A stretch of 64,000 nucleotides of DNA from assembly GCA_022410635.1 (NCBI GenBank), contig JAJVDF010000137.1:1736544-1800543 (forward strand), given 5' to 3'. The stretch's first letter is position 1, and each line of letters starts with the position of its first letter. Made by a program: the position numbers and the translations under genes. Positions 11,833 to 21,860 of the stretch are shown piece after piece. The stretch comes from Tretioscincus oriximinensis (lineage: Eukaryota > Chordata > Lepidosauria > Squamata > Gymnophthalmidae). The notes beneath the pieces were generated by a model that was not told the DNA's origin, ran no database searches, and saw only the letters and a list, made by a program, of their open reading frames with translations.

Positions 11833-11973
11833 AGGGATATTGAAGATTTGGATGTATGATCTCCTGGGGAGGGTGGGAAAGGGTTTTGTTTATGTATGTA
11901 TTTGCTTTGTTCTATGATATTTTCTTTGTTTTATATCTTGCGTTTTATCAATAATTTTTTAAAAAAGAAAACT
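10906..11973 (+). mobile_element. 5'-truncated L1-like LINE, nested in a SINE/LINE tail
   Basis: A 1,068-base insertion is flanked by perfect 13-base direct repeats GTATAGGGTGGGA (10893-10905 and 11974-11986). The 3' part is A-rich (ATTTTTTAAAAAAGAAAACT), as expected for target-primed integration. Only the C-terminal third of ORF2 is present. Confidence 0.85.
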
Positions 11974-11986
11974 GTATAGGGTGGGA

Positions 11987-12020
11987 TATAAGTACAAATA
12001 AATAAAGAAATAATTTTTTT
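11987..12020 (+). repeat. SINE/LINE 3' tail, right part
   Basis: TATAAGTACAAATAAATAAA completes the tail interrupted at 10905. It ends in A/T-rich repeats. Confidence 0.7.
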
Positions 12021-12389
12021 AAAATAGGTGCTTCTTTCTCCCCAGATAGTATGAATTTTTCCTTGGGACTGTAGGAAGGTTGGTTGGCTTTACAGAGGCT
12101 TCATGAAGGAAAATCTAAGCCCTTTTAAGATTAGGCTTCTATTCCACCCCAACTACAGTATGTTGCTCTTCCACCATTTCTACTGTGGCACCTACCAAAT
12201 ACCTTTCCCTTTTGCCAAACCACTGCTAGTTACTTTGTCTCAATGATTGATAAACTTAAACTTGGCACTGATCCTCTGTACAATTCAAAGCTGTTCCAAA
12301 AATAAATTGAATTTGTTCCAATTTTACTTTTAATAAATAATCCGTCAATTGAAACCACTTGCTTCTTTTCCCCTCCCCTGAGGAGCAGC
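12021..12389. other. No feature recognised
   Basis: Anonymous AT-leaning sequence between two LINE/SINE tails. Confidence 0.45.
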
Positions 12390-12450
12390 TATCAATCGCC
12401 CTGAGACCTTCTTGTATAGGGCGGGGTATAATGTAAATAAATAAATAAGA
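12390..12450 (+). repeat. Stand-alone SINE/LINE 3' tail
   Basis: CCCTGAGACCTTCTTGTATA then GGGCGGGGTATAATG and three AAAT units. No tRNA-like head precedes it, so it is a 5'-truncated SINE-1 or the partner LINE. Confidence 0.65.
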
Positions 12451-12732
12451 CCCAAGCCCAGCCTTAAAAGATCCAAAGCCCCTGGGCACGTGCAGAGTGC
12501 AGGGGCACCAATCTCCCTGCCACACACTGTTGTGGCTTTAAGGAGGCCACGGTGCCTCCCAGTAGGTTCCATTGGCACAGGATGAGCGGAGCTCAGGCTG
12601 GGGTGATCACCTCACCAGTCCAGGCTTATTTCTCCTGCTTCTTTTGCTCAAACAGGAATGTGCACCATGGTGATGCCGTGGTTAAGAAAAGGTCTTTTAA
12701 TTGGGAGGCCTCTTCTCAAAGCCTATATGCCT

Positions 12733-12965
12733 GCCAAGGAGAGGGGTGAGCGCCCCCTTCTGACCTCAGCTTCTGCCAACCCAGCTGTTTGAAAAGAAAA
12801 GAAATTTTGAGAGCAGATAAATGGCAACGTCCACAAGATGGAGCGGAGGGGGATGGGGGGGAGATAGAATAGATGGAATCCTTCGGAAGATAATTAACCT
12901 TGTAAGCCACTCTGGGAAAGAGCGGAACACAAAAGCCAAATTCTTCTGTTCTCCCTCTTCTCCTC
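12733..12965 (+). repeat. SINE-2 fragment
   Basis: GAGAGGGGTGAGCGCCC, GCCAACCCAGCTGTTTGAAA, AGATAGAATAGATGGAATCC and TTGTAAGCCACTCTGGGAAA follow the family order. The tRNA-like head is missing and the TTC-rich tail is degenerate. Confidence 0.65.
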
Positions 12966-13267
12966 TCAAATGCATCAGTTACACCCACAGCCCAAGCAAC
13001 AGCCCCAGCTGGCATTTTCTTCGCATCTCACACTCTAGGAGGCCAGCCAATTCCTAATCCCTGGAATGTTTCACTGCCATTGCTTCCCCGTTCTCCAAGC
13101 CCTCCAGGGGAATTCTCTACGAGGACGTTATTCTGGGCTGCACCTCTGAAGAGGCTTTGCCAACTACATGCCCCATTCAGCCTAGCCTGCAGATGGCAGC
13201 TCTTCTTCCAAGACACAGCCCAGAGCACAGCTCAGCGACGACAGGGCCAGAATTCCATCTCTTCATT

Positions 13268-13348
13268 TCATACAGAAGCCCATCAGCTGCATCTGCTGGG
13301 CATCTCAAGCAGAAGACAAAGCCCTCCCCTGCTCTCTACTCCTTGCAG
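13268..13348 (-). repeat. CR1-B fragment, right half of a SINE-split copy
   Basis: CAGAAGCCCATCAGCTGCAT through CTCTCTACTCCTTGCA matches the reverse complement of the CR1-B 3' region. It stops at the SINE-1 insertion and resumes at about 13616. Confidence 0.65.
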
Positions 13349-13615
13349 AGCCAGTTTGGTATAGTGGTTAGAGTGTTGGACTCACATCCCGGTTTGATTC
13401 CCCACTCCTTCATGAAAGCCAGCGAGATGACCTTAGGCAAATCACAGTTCTTTGGAACTCTTTCAGCCCCACCTACATCCCAGGGTGTCTGTTGTGGCAA
13501 CAAAAGCTATGTGCGCCACCCTATGGTTGGTCACCCTGAAACCTTCGGGTATAAGGTTGGGATATATGTACAAATTAATAATTAATAATTAATTAATAAT
13601 AAGTAATAATCCAAA
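13349..13615 (+). repeat. SINE-1, full length, nested in CR1-B
   Basis: Begins GAGCCAGTTTGGTATAGTGG (A box). A B-box-like CCCGGTTTGATTCCCC lies about 40 bases on. The body has TTTCAGCCCCACC and GGGTGTCTGTTGTGG, followed by the tail CCTGAAACCTTCGGGTATAA and a TTAATAA-rich 3' end. It interrupts a CR1-B at the conserved TCCCTGCAAATGGC site. Confidence 0.85.
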
Positions 13616-13750
13616 GGGCACTTCAGGAATGCTGCCTGTTGCTCCATCCAAGAGGCACCATCAAGACATCCATCCTAATAGACACTGATACACTTGGCTT
13701 CCATGAATTTGGCCAATCCAATCTTAAAGCTATCCAGGCTACTACCTGAA
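13616..13750 (-). repeat. CR1-B fragment, left half of a SINE-split copy
   Basis: CAGGAATGCTGCCTGTTGCT and GGCTTCCATGAATTTGGCCA continue the CR1-B begun at 13268, into the C-terminal ORF2 codons (CTTAAAGCTATCCAGGC). Confidence 0.7.
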
Positions 13751-14378
13751 TGCAGATAATAACAACAGACATGTAAACATGATTGAGGGGATTTCTGGGT
13801 TGATATCTTTGTTGAGCTGTCCACCAACATCTCACGATCCCTTTTTTAGCCTGCCATAGTCTCCACTTGTATGCTCAGGGCAAATTCAGTCCAACACTCC
13901 AACTGCAGTCAAGCAACATCCTCAAATACAATCTCTTCCTGATTCTTGGATGCTTCGTGCTGCCTGCCCTGCTGAGCCAGATTTCTCATGCTTCCAGGGT
14001 TTTTTTGCCCCTTCTGTTTTTCTGCTGTGTGCCCATGCCAACTGGCTTGGCAGATGACCCCCCTCTGGGTGACTCTGGATCTTCACATTGCTGGAATCCC
14101 ACATTTGTGACATCCCAGACGAAAGTGCTTGCTGAGCCCAGCTCCCATGATCTGCCCAGACGCATGTTGATCTGTGTGCCAACCAAGGAATATGCCCAGC
14201 GTGCAAAAGGCAGAGGCAGGCACTTCTGATTCTGGGCCAAGTGCCTTTGGATGCAACAGGAATCATATCCAAACATTAAAAAAAGGGGAGCTGTTCTGTG
14301 TTACCCAGGAAATTGAGCACGACTAGGGACATGGAAGGCTGAAAAGAAAGGTAACAACTCCTCTTAGGCACAAACATG
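13751..14378. other. No gene recognised
   Basis: Open frames of 116-120 codons overlap on both strands (13867-14272). Neither has a recognisable domain, and the mutual overlap suggests chance. Confidence 0.45.
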
Positions 14379-14461
14379 GGGCCTGCAGTAGCTTATACTG
14401 GCGTTGGACAGCCAAACTCTGTCCATAGAGACAACCCAAATAAGGTTCAGTGGGGACAGGG
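14379..14461. mobile_element. FB foldback element, copy 3 (right half)
   Basis: GGCCTGCAGTAGCTTATACT, CAGCCAAACTCTGTCCATAG and the terminal AAGGTTCAGTGGGGACAGG. The left inverted arm is absent. Confidence 0.65.
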
Positions 14462-14730
14462 TCTAAGAGAACCATTTCCTTCCAAATTCTGAGGGGGTTG
14501 AGAATTGTCCCTGCTTAGACGGTTTCCGTTTCCATAATTCTCTGTCTCTCTCGCCCACAAACACGACAGACGCACTGTTGCAAGACTGGATTTTAAAGGC
14601 GACTTCGTCAGATGCACTTCAAAGGCAAGATAGTGGAGAGATCCATGCTGTGTGTATGGCTGGTCACCTGAAAAGAGACGTCGATGGCCCTGGTCCAGTT
14701 TGTTCAGGTTTAAGTGAAACCCATTGCCTT

Positions 14731-14813
14731 ATAAGGCCTGCCATTGTCTAGCATGTAGATGGCCGGCTCCTATTCCGAAAGGCTGCCCAGAATAAGGCTT
14801 AGGGCGGGACAGG
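14731..14813. mobile_element. FB foldback element, copy 4 (right half)
   Basis: AAGGCCTGCCATTGTCTAGC, GGCCGGCTCCTATTCCGAAA and the end AATAAGGCTTAGGGCGGGAC. The end reads toward GGACAGG with small changes. Confidence 0.65.
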
Positions 14814-15734
14814 ACCTTCCTCCCCTTCGCTCGCTGCCTTCTTCAGAGGTCTTCTCTAACCATCACTCGTATTTTTGGATTTTCTTTTGCCCCCTCAAAA
14901 CCAGCTGAAATGTGCTAAGCATCCGATTCCTTGAAAGAGGCCATAACAAAGCAGCTGAAAGAGAAAAGGCCTTTGTGATTGTAAGATTAGCACAAGGATG
15001 AGATTAGTACAGCAACACCACTAAGTAACTGAAAAGTGTTGTTAATTTGCAAGATTACATTGGGTATATGATGCCTTCCCCTCCAGAGACTCTTTAGCAC
15101 GTCCCTTTGGAGTGGGGTTTAATTACTAAAGCAGCTCATGAATGAATCTTCAACTGTACAGATTTCTAGCCGCCAGCAGACACACTGCAAACCAATTAAA
15201 GAAAAATTAGAGGCAAGCAAAGGGCTTCCGGGTTTTACCTTTGCCCTGCAAACACGACCATCATTCTCTTTGGGGCCAAGACGGTGTCACGTGTACTGAA
15301 GAGATCTTTACTTTTTCAAACCTATAGGAAGGAAAGAAAGGATAGAGCACCAGCAGAGCATTACGAAGCCCCTTGTGGAGAAGGGGGGGGGGGAAGAATA
15401 GCTAGACTACAGTATTTTTATATTTTCAACAATACTATTCTCCAGCCTAGGCCCTGAGAAAGGAAACCTACATAGGAAAGCCCCCGTTGTCCCCCTTTTT
15501 CTATTTCAGAAAGTCCAGCATTTGGAGACTCACAAGAGAAAGGCATCTGAAGAAGTAGACGTGCCTACGAAGGCTCAAGCCACCTTCCTTTCTATTGTGA
15601 ATCCCCTTTTCTATTTAGTCTCCTGATGAATACTTACCATGATGGTAGCAACATCAAGTAGAATTTGCCCCACAAGGTCATGCAAGTTCACTAAAAAGGC
15701 CAGTGGTCTTCCAGCCACCACTTTTATAACATCC
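14814..15734. other. Repeat-free stretch; conserved-looking block 14990-15260
   Basis: No gene found. Positions 14990-15260 are free of all the window's repeat families and contain AT-rich runs such as GTTTAATTACTAAAGCAGC and ACCAATTAAAGAAAAATTAG. An 11-G run is at 15383-15393. Any enhancer role is inference. Confidence 0.35.
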
Positions 15735-15925
15735 GATCAAAAGAAGAACTGGGTTTTTGTATCCTGCTTTTCTCATCCAAAGGGACTCAAAATGTGGTGA
15801 TTCTCATCTATCTAGTCATGGTCAGTTGCAATTTCTTGCAATGCTTGTTTTCAAATAGCTGGGTTGGCTAGAGATGGAGGTTAGTAGTAGGCGCTCACCC
15901 CTCCCCACACAGAGTCTTAAAACGA
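15735..15925 (-). repeat. SINE-2, antisense copy
   Basis: Reads AAGAAGAACTGGGTTTTTGT, then CAAAGGGACTCAAAATGTGG, CAGTTGCAATTTCTTGCAAT, AAATAGCTGGGTTGGCTAGA and GGCGCTCACCCCTCCCCAC. This is the exact reverse of the SINE-2 order. Confidence 0.75.
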
Positions 15926-16183
15926 AACACTCAGGTGAGAGGGAAGAGCTAGCAATCCAGCTCAGTCACTTCCTCTTTCCAGCCCAAGGAAGAAGGGCAG
16001 AAAATCGCCAGGAGAGAGAGCCTGGGCTTTTGGAAATTTTAGAAAACCTAATGGCGCGCGAACTTCTCCAACTAAATTAAAAGATAATTCTATTTAGATT
16101 TTATACATATTATTTTTAAAATACTAACTAATAATAATATAAAACCAACTCAGCTGTGAGGTAAGCTCTGAAATTTAAGCAAT

Positions 16184-17167
16184 ATGGAAGGAAAGAGTGA
16201 CCCCATGGTCTTCTGCAGTGAATGTAATATGTTCACAGTCCTGCCAGAAGAGAAGACAAACTTTATCTGCCACAAATGCAAGCTTGTGTTGCTGCTGGAA
16301 GAAAAGGTGCGGAATCTCNAAGAGAGAGTGTCCACTCTAAAGCTCTTTAGGGATGCAGAGGTCCAAACAGAAGAGCCCCTTCTGACCCATGAAGAGAAAG
16401 AAAATCCTAGCACACCAGTAGAAGAAGCGGAATGGAAACACGTGACTCAGAGGAGAAGGAGGGGTAGCATTCAGTCAGCACCTTTACAGCTTAAGAACCA
16501 ATACCAGGTTCTCAGGCAAGAGAACAACGAAGAGGAGCAGAATTATAGATCGAGGTCACCCATGAGGAGCAGTCCAGTTAGCGCTCAGAAACCTCTTGAA
16601 CTGGGGAAACGAACTGCCCCAGAGAAGAAGAAGAAAAGGAGAGNGGTGGTTGTGGGGGATTCCCTTTTGAGAGGAACGGAAGTGGCTGTGTGCAGACCTG
16701 ACCTAACTTCACGAGAGGTTTGCTGTCTTCCAGGAGCACGGATCAAAGATGTGTCTGAGAGGCTGCCAAGACTTTTTCGTCCTACAGATGACGACCCATT
16801 TCTATTGATACATATAGGAACAAACGACACTGCAACACAGGATTTTGAAACTATCTGTAGAGATTTTGAGAATCTAGGCAGAAAAGTGAAGGAACTAGGA
16901 GCACAGGTAGTCTTCTCATCTATCCTCCCAGTGGATGGTCATGGAAGAAGAAGATGGAACAAGATTCTGAAGGTAAACGACTGGCTACGACGNTGGTGCT
17001 ACCAACANGGATTTGGCTTTCTAGACCACGGAGTGACCTACTTATATGATGGNCTCTTGGCAAGGGATGGGCTGCACCTTACAAGAATGGGAAAGAATAT
17101 TTTGGAAGGCGTCTGGCATCACTCATCAGGAGAGCTTTACACTAAAGCAGAAGGGGAAGGGAAGTAA
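16184..17167 (+). CDS. CR1 ORF1 protein: zinc-finger/coiled-coil/SGNH esterase
   Basis: An intact 327-residue frame starting at ATG 16184. Residues 11-32 hold a Cys-rich knuckle (C11, C14, C29 and C32), followed by a short leucine-rich coil (about 33-55) and a basic linker (RRRRG near 90, KKKKRR near 150). Residues 155-300 are an SGNH/GDSL hydrolase fold: GDS with the nucleophile Ser160, the IGTND block at 211-215, and DGLHL with the Asp295/His298 pair. Known CR1 ORF1 proteins carry this esterase and bind nucleic acid in the retrotransposition particle. Four N bases within the frame leave a few residues unknown. No stop breaks it, so it is potentially translatable, although the downstream enzyme is broken. 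Confidence 0.85.
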   Translation: MEGKSDPMVFCSECNMFTVLPEEKTNFICHKCKLVLLLEEKVRNLXERVSTLKLFRDAEVQTEEPLLTHEEKENPSTPVEEAEWKHVTQRRRRGSIQSAPLQLKNQYQVLRQENNEEEQNYRSRSPMRSSPVSAQKPLELGKRTAPEKKKKRRXVVVGDSLLRGTEVAVCRPDLTSREVCCLPGARIKDVSERLPRLFRPTDDDPFLLIHIGTNDTATQDFETICRDFENLGRKVKELGAQVVFSSILPVDGHGRRRWNKILKVNDWLRXWCYQXGFGFLDHGVTYLYDXLLARDGLHLTRMGKNILEGVWHHSSGELYTKAEGEGK

Positions 17168-17192
17168 AAGGGCAGGCAAACATGCACAGCCA

Positions 17193-18005
17193 ATGAATAC
17201 AGAGGACAATCTTACTGGCCAAATAAAAAGAAAAGAACAAAGGCAAAACGTTTGGGAGAGACCCAGAGAAGACAAACTAAATCACAAACTACAATGCTTC
17301 TACACTAATGCACAAAGCATGGGAAACAAAGAAGAAGAATTGGACATCCTAACACAGGAAAATAAATATGATATCATAGGCATTACTGAAACCTGGTGGG
17401 ATGAGACACATGATTGGAATACAAAACTTAGAGGTTACAACTTATATATAAGAAACAGACTTCACAAAAGGGGAGGTGGTGTCNCGTTGTATGTTAGGGA
17501 AACATATACCTCCTCAGAGGTTCAAGTTTCAGAAAATGGAAGCTCTGTAGAAACCGTCTGGGTAAGAATACAAGGAGAGAAAAACAGAAAGGACACCATC
17601 GTGGGAGTTTATTATAGGCCTCCTGGACAAACAGAAGATATAGATGAACTCTTCCTACATCAGATGACTATGATCTCAAAACATGATACAGTGATTATGG
17701 GAGATTTTAACTATCCAGACATTTGCTGGGAATCTCTCTCAGGCAAAACTCACGGGTCTACTAAATTTTTATCTTCTCTAGCTGATAATTTTATCTGCCA
17801 AAAAGTGGAAGAAAAAACAAGACGATCCGCTATCCTGGATCTAATACTTACCAACAAGGAGGAAATGGTTGAGGAAGTAAGGGTGGCTGGGACCTTGGGT
17901 TGCAGTGACCATGCAATCATTGAATTCTACATAACAAAGGGAGGAAGACCTGAGAGGCTGGCCTTCATTCTGCTATTGAAGGAACAAAAGAATCAAAACA
18001 CTTAA
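17193..18005 (+). pseudogene. CR1 ORF2, endonuclease part
   Basis: The frame opens within ORF1, but the most plausible start is ATG 17193, just after ORF1 ends, since the upstream residues look like out-of-frame ORF1. It encodes an apurinic-type endonuclease. The motifs visible are TNAQSMGNK, the catalytic Glu in ITETWW, the YYRPP block, GDFNYPDICW, and the SDH triad element near the end. Soon after SDH the frame runs into TAA at 18003-18005. Known CR1 ORF2 proteins carry a linker of over a hundred residues here before the reverse transcriptase, so an internal deletion has removed it and shifted the frame. The domain itself appears complete. One N lies at 17484. Confidence 0.85.
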
Positions 18006-18019
18006 TAGACAGAGAAAAG

Positions 18020-19490
18020 GTGAGGGAACTCTTAGCTAATTTAAATGAATTTAGATCTCCAGGCCCAGATGAACTACATCCCAGGGTACTGAAGGAACTA
18101 GCAGAAGTAATAGCGGAACCACTTGCAGTGATCTTTGAAAATTCATGGACAACAGGAGAAGTCCCAGTAGAATGGAGAAGGGCAAATGTTGTCCCTATCT
18201 TCAAAAAGGGTAAAAAGGTGGAACCAGGAAACTACCGGCCTGTGAGTCTGACTTCAATACTAGGAAGGCTCCTTGAACAAGTTATAAAGCAGCATGTATG
18301 CCAGCACTTGGATAGGAATGCAGTAATTAATCAGAGCCAACATGGATTTGTAACAAACAAGTCATGCCAGACTAATCTAATTTCCTTCTATGATAGAATT
18401 ACCAAATGGGTTGATCAGGGAAATGCAGTAGATGTGGTATATCTCGACTTCAGTAAAGTATTTGACAAAGTATCTCATTCCATCCTTATTGAAAAAATGG
18501 TAAAGTACGGGATTGACAAATCAACAGTTAGATGGATTGAAAACTGGCTTAGTGATCGGACTCAAAGAGTGATAATAAATGGTTGCACATCCAATTGGAA
18601 GAATGTTTCAAGTGGGGTTCCTAGGCCCAGTGCTATTTAACATATTTATAAATGATCTAGATGAAGGAATTGAAGGAAAACTTATCAAATTTGCTGATGA
18701 CACAAAAATAGGCAGTGTTGCTAATACTAAACAAGATAGAGATAGGATTCAAAAAGATCTAGACAAGCTGGAACAATGGGCTGAAACTAACAGAATGGCA
18801 TTTAACAGAGAGAAATGCAAGATTCTACATCTGGGCAAAAATAATGAAAACAGCACGTATAGAATGGGAGGAATATGTCTGAACAGCAGCACAGGTGAGA
18901 AGGACCTGGGTGTTTTGGTAGATCACAGATTAAACATGAGTCAACAGTGTGAAGCAGCTGCGAAAAAGGCAAACACAATCCTGGGATGTATCAAGAGGGG
19001 CATAGACTCTCGCTCACGTGAAGTAATTATTCCTCTCTACAGTACTTTGGTACGGCCACACTTGGAATACTGTGTTCAGTTCTGGGGGCCCCAATTTAAA
19101 AAGGACATTGATAAACTAGAGCAAGTACAAAAGAGACTTACAAGGATGGTGAGTGGTCTGGAAACCATGTCCTATGAGGAACAATTAAAGGATCTAGGGA
19201 TGTTTAGTCTGCAAAAGAGAAGACTGAGAGGAGACTTGATAGCTGTCTACAAATATCTGAAGGGCTGTCACAGAGCAGAGGGATCAACATTGTTCTCATT
19301 GGCACATGGAAGGACTAGAAACAATGGAATGAAACTGCAAGGGAGCAGATTTAGATTAGATATCAGAAAAAACTTTCTAACAGTCAGGGTGATAAATCAG
19401 TGGAACAGTTTGCCACTGGAGGTGGTGAGTTCGCCTTCCCTGGAAGTTTTCAAACAGAGATTGGACAGTCATATGTCTGGGATGGTTTAA
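18020..19490 (+). pseudogene. CR1 ORF2, reverse transcriptase part, frameshifted
   Basis: Encodes the fingers and palm of a non-LTR reverse transcriptase: FRSPGPDELHPRVL, NYRPVSLTS, and the first catalytic Asp in YLDFSKVFD. At about 18622 the frame breaks where a short segment between SGVP and LGPVLF is missing. The sequence continues in another frame with the FADD catalytic box, KCKILHLG, and a C-terminal region ending WNSLPLEVVSSPSLEVFKQRLD. The two parts overlap at 18579-18640 only because both frames happen to be open. Together with the lost linker this makes the copy unable to produce a complete ORF2 product. Few other lesions are seen, and that is the basis for calling it young. Confidence 0.88.
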
Positions 19491-19562
19491 TGAATCCTGC
19501 ATCGAGCAGGGGGTTGGAACTCTATGACCCTGGAGGTCCCTTCCGACTCTATGATTCTATGA

Positions 19563-20635
19563 AAGACTGGCACCGAGCTGACTGAGCCATCCAGACACTC
19601 AGTACCATGAACGTGGTATAAATCTCGCAAGAACTCAAGGCTAGCTGTAAAGGCTCTTTGGCTCTCAGCTCGCAGAAAATGCTGGGAATTATAGTTAGGC
19701 AAGCACAGCGATGATTTACAGAAAATGCCATGTGCTGAGAAAACAAGAAAATGTAACTAGAAGACAGGAAGCAGGGCGGAAAAATGAAGGTATGTGGGAA
19801 GGAATCACAAACATCTTTCCCACATTTAAAATAAATGGCAAAATTAAACCTATCGTTGGGAGGCAGTCAAAGATGCTACAGGATGCCCCTGAATATCTGT
19901 CTGTCTAAGGTGCTGGGAGCCCCCCTGGCTGAAAGTGTTCCCATGATGTGAGCACTCTAAGCGCTCCTTTGCTCCATTTATTTTCTGACCTCGGGGCCAC
20001 TTTTTGAAGGATCCCCTGACACCTCCAACCGTCATCCGCACCTGCCCCTACTTTCTATTTCCACCCAAGGCCGCCCTGCATTTCCCTCCACTGACAGGTA
20101 AAAAAACAAGCTCCCCCTGTTCATTTCTTCTATCTAAAGCATAAATTCCAAAGGGTCCCATGGAAGGCAGGGAGTAAGGACCTTTCCTACCGGAGGCTGC
20201 AATTGCTCTTTCAAGCAGCCACGGCAGAACTATAAGCTGGGCATTGTTCCCATGGAAGCATAAATCTACCCAAGCAAATCTCACCGGGGTTCAGTATGCC
20301 ATCTACTCATTTATCCTCAACCCAGGTAGGTTCCGGGCTTATTTAATAGTAAGAACATGCGATTAACTCTCCTAAACCTTTGACTTTCACAGAATACTTA
20401 CGCTTTCCCTCACTGTCCACAAGAAAGGGCACCTAAATTAAAAAGAACTTCTTATTACATCAATTTAGAAAAGAACGTGGGGACAGAAAAGCCCCAGAAC
20501 GCCTTATGGTGGGGCAGAGGAACTAAACAAGGAGCCACAATTGAAGTCAAAAAGTGTGTGTCTCACTCCTTCCAGTGATTAATAGGTACACAGCGATATG
20601 AAAAGAAAAATATATTTCTTGATGGGAATAGATGA
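19563..20635. other. No gene recognised
   Basis: Anonymous single-copy-looking sequence, with no repeat family and no convincing frame. The words CTAAGGTGCTGGGAGCCCCC near 19905 echo the motif cluster at 47.1-47.9 kb. Confidence 0.45.
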
Positions 20636-20784
20636 CCTGTCGCCACTGAGCCTGACTCTCAGAATAGGAGCCTGCCATCNGCATGCTAGTGTAGATTACG
20701 AGGCCTGCCATAGTCTACACTGGCATGTGGGTAGCCAAGCTCTGTCCTGAGACAGAACCCAAATCAGGCTCAGTGGGTACAAGA
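20636..20784. mobile_element. FB foldback element, copy 5 (full length)
   Basis: The best complete copy with both outer and inner arms. The left end CCTGTCGCCACTGAGCCTGA is inverted against the right AATCAGGCTCAGTGGGTACA. The inner arms TGCTAGTGTAGATTACGAGG and CCTGCCATAGTCTACACTGG also pair. Overall length is about 149 bases. A further half-arm (TTTGCATGTGGATGCCAGGC) follows at 20786-20822. One N lies at 20680. Confidence 0.8.
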
Positions 20785-20822
20785 GCATAGTTTGCATGTG
20801 GATGCCAGGCTCCTGTTCTAGA

Positions 20823-21357
20823 ACAAATCAAGCTTCCTGTTTGGAAAAAAAAATGTGCCTTTCAATGGAGGATGTGATCAGATGCGCTTAAAGAGGTGTC
20901 TGTGAGCTTGTCTGAAATGAGCCATTTTCTCCTGCATTCTCCCTTCCCCATCTGGGAGCCTCAGAAGAGTCACCTGGTCCCCATTTGAGTTTTCAAAGAT
21001 CGGGGTGGGGTGGGGGCATCTCTTGCCAGGGAGATCAGAAAACTGCACAAGCATAGAGGTGAGAGTTCCCCACCGAACAGCCCATCGGTGCTTTAGTCAG
21101 GGCAGATGACTAAAGTTTCAGTATGGTAAAATAAGGGGGGTTCTCAGCAGCATATCTGTTTGCAAGGTTGGGGGGGGGAGCTCCTGGATATGGGATGTTT
21201 TTTTCTTAAAGTGAGAACTTTAAAAAATCCTGTCTTATTGTACCCTCAGTGAGCAAAAACCTTCAGCCTCTATACAACTATATTACAACTCAAATCCTGG
21301 CTATGGCAGGCCTCACCTTCCATTGAAAAGTGCCAGTATGTAAAAGTGAATTCACAT
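20823..21357. other. No gene recognised
   Basis: Anonymous sequence with a 9-G run near 21170. CTATGGCAGGCCTCACC at about 21301 may be a tiny FB remnant. Confidence 0.4.
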
Positions 21358-21860
21358 ACTAGTCATAAATTCATAAAGTTGGAAGGGATCTCCAGGCTCA
21401 TGGGCTCCAACCTCCTGCTCAGTGCAGGACTCCCTAAACTCTCCTAGGTCGGTGGCTGCTCAGCCTCTAAATNTACTTCCTTGCAGTTACATCCTGTTGC
21501 TTCCAGTGCTTCCATGTGCCAAGGAGAACAAAGTTGACCCCTCTGCCTTCAGGCATTTGTAGGCAGCTCTCAGGTCTCCTCTCAGTATTCTCTTTTGCAG
21601 ACTAAACATCCCCAGATCCTTTAACCCTTCCTCTTAGGACACAGTCTCCAAATCACACACGGTCTTTGCAATCCGCTCCAATTTATCTAAATTTGAATGC
21701 CCAGAATTAAAAGGACTCTAATGTGATCTGATGAAGGCAGAGTAGAGGAATAATAATTTCCTGTGAACTGGATTCTCTGCTCCTCTGAATCCATCCCAGG
21801 ATTGTGTTCACCTTTCTTGCAGCTGCTTCACATTGTCTTACTGATGATGTGCTTTGCATT
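21358..21860 (-). repeat. CR1-A 3' fragment, antisense
   Basis: Starts with ATAAAGTTGGAAGGGATCTC, the reverse of the CR1-A 3' end. It runs backward through ORF2 C-terminal codons (CTCAGGTCTCCTCTCAGTAT, CATCCCCAGATCCTTTAACC) to about CAGCTGCTTCACATTGTC. Many lesions are present. Confidence 0.75.

Larger units (their letters stand above)
16150..19562 (+). mobile_element. CR1-A LINE, nearly full length but internally deleted
   Basis: A 3.4-kb CR1 with ORF1, then an APE-type endonuclease, a reverse transcriptase and the CR1 3' end (GACCCTGGAGGTCCCTTCCG then ATGATTCTATGA). The 5' limit is a guess from where ORF1 begins. Two lesions are visible: the linker between endonuclease and reverse transcriptase is largely missing (about 17930-18040), and a short out-of-frame deletion lies at about 18622. 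The overall low number of stops suggests a recent insertion. Confidence 0.9.
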
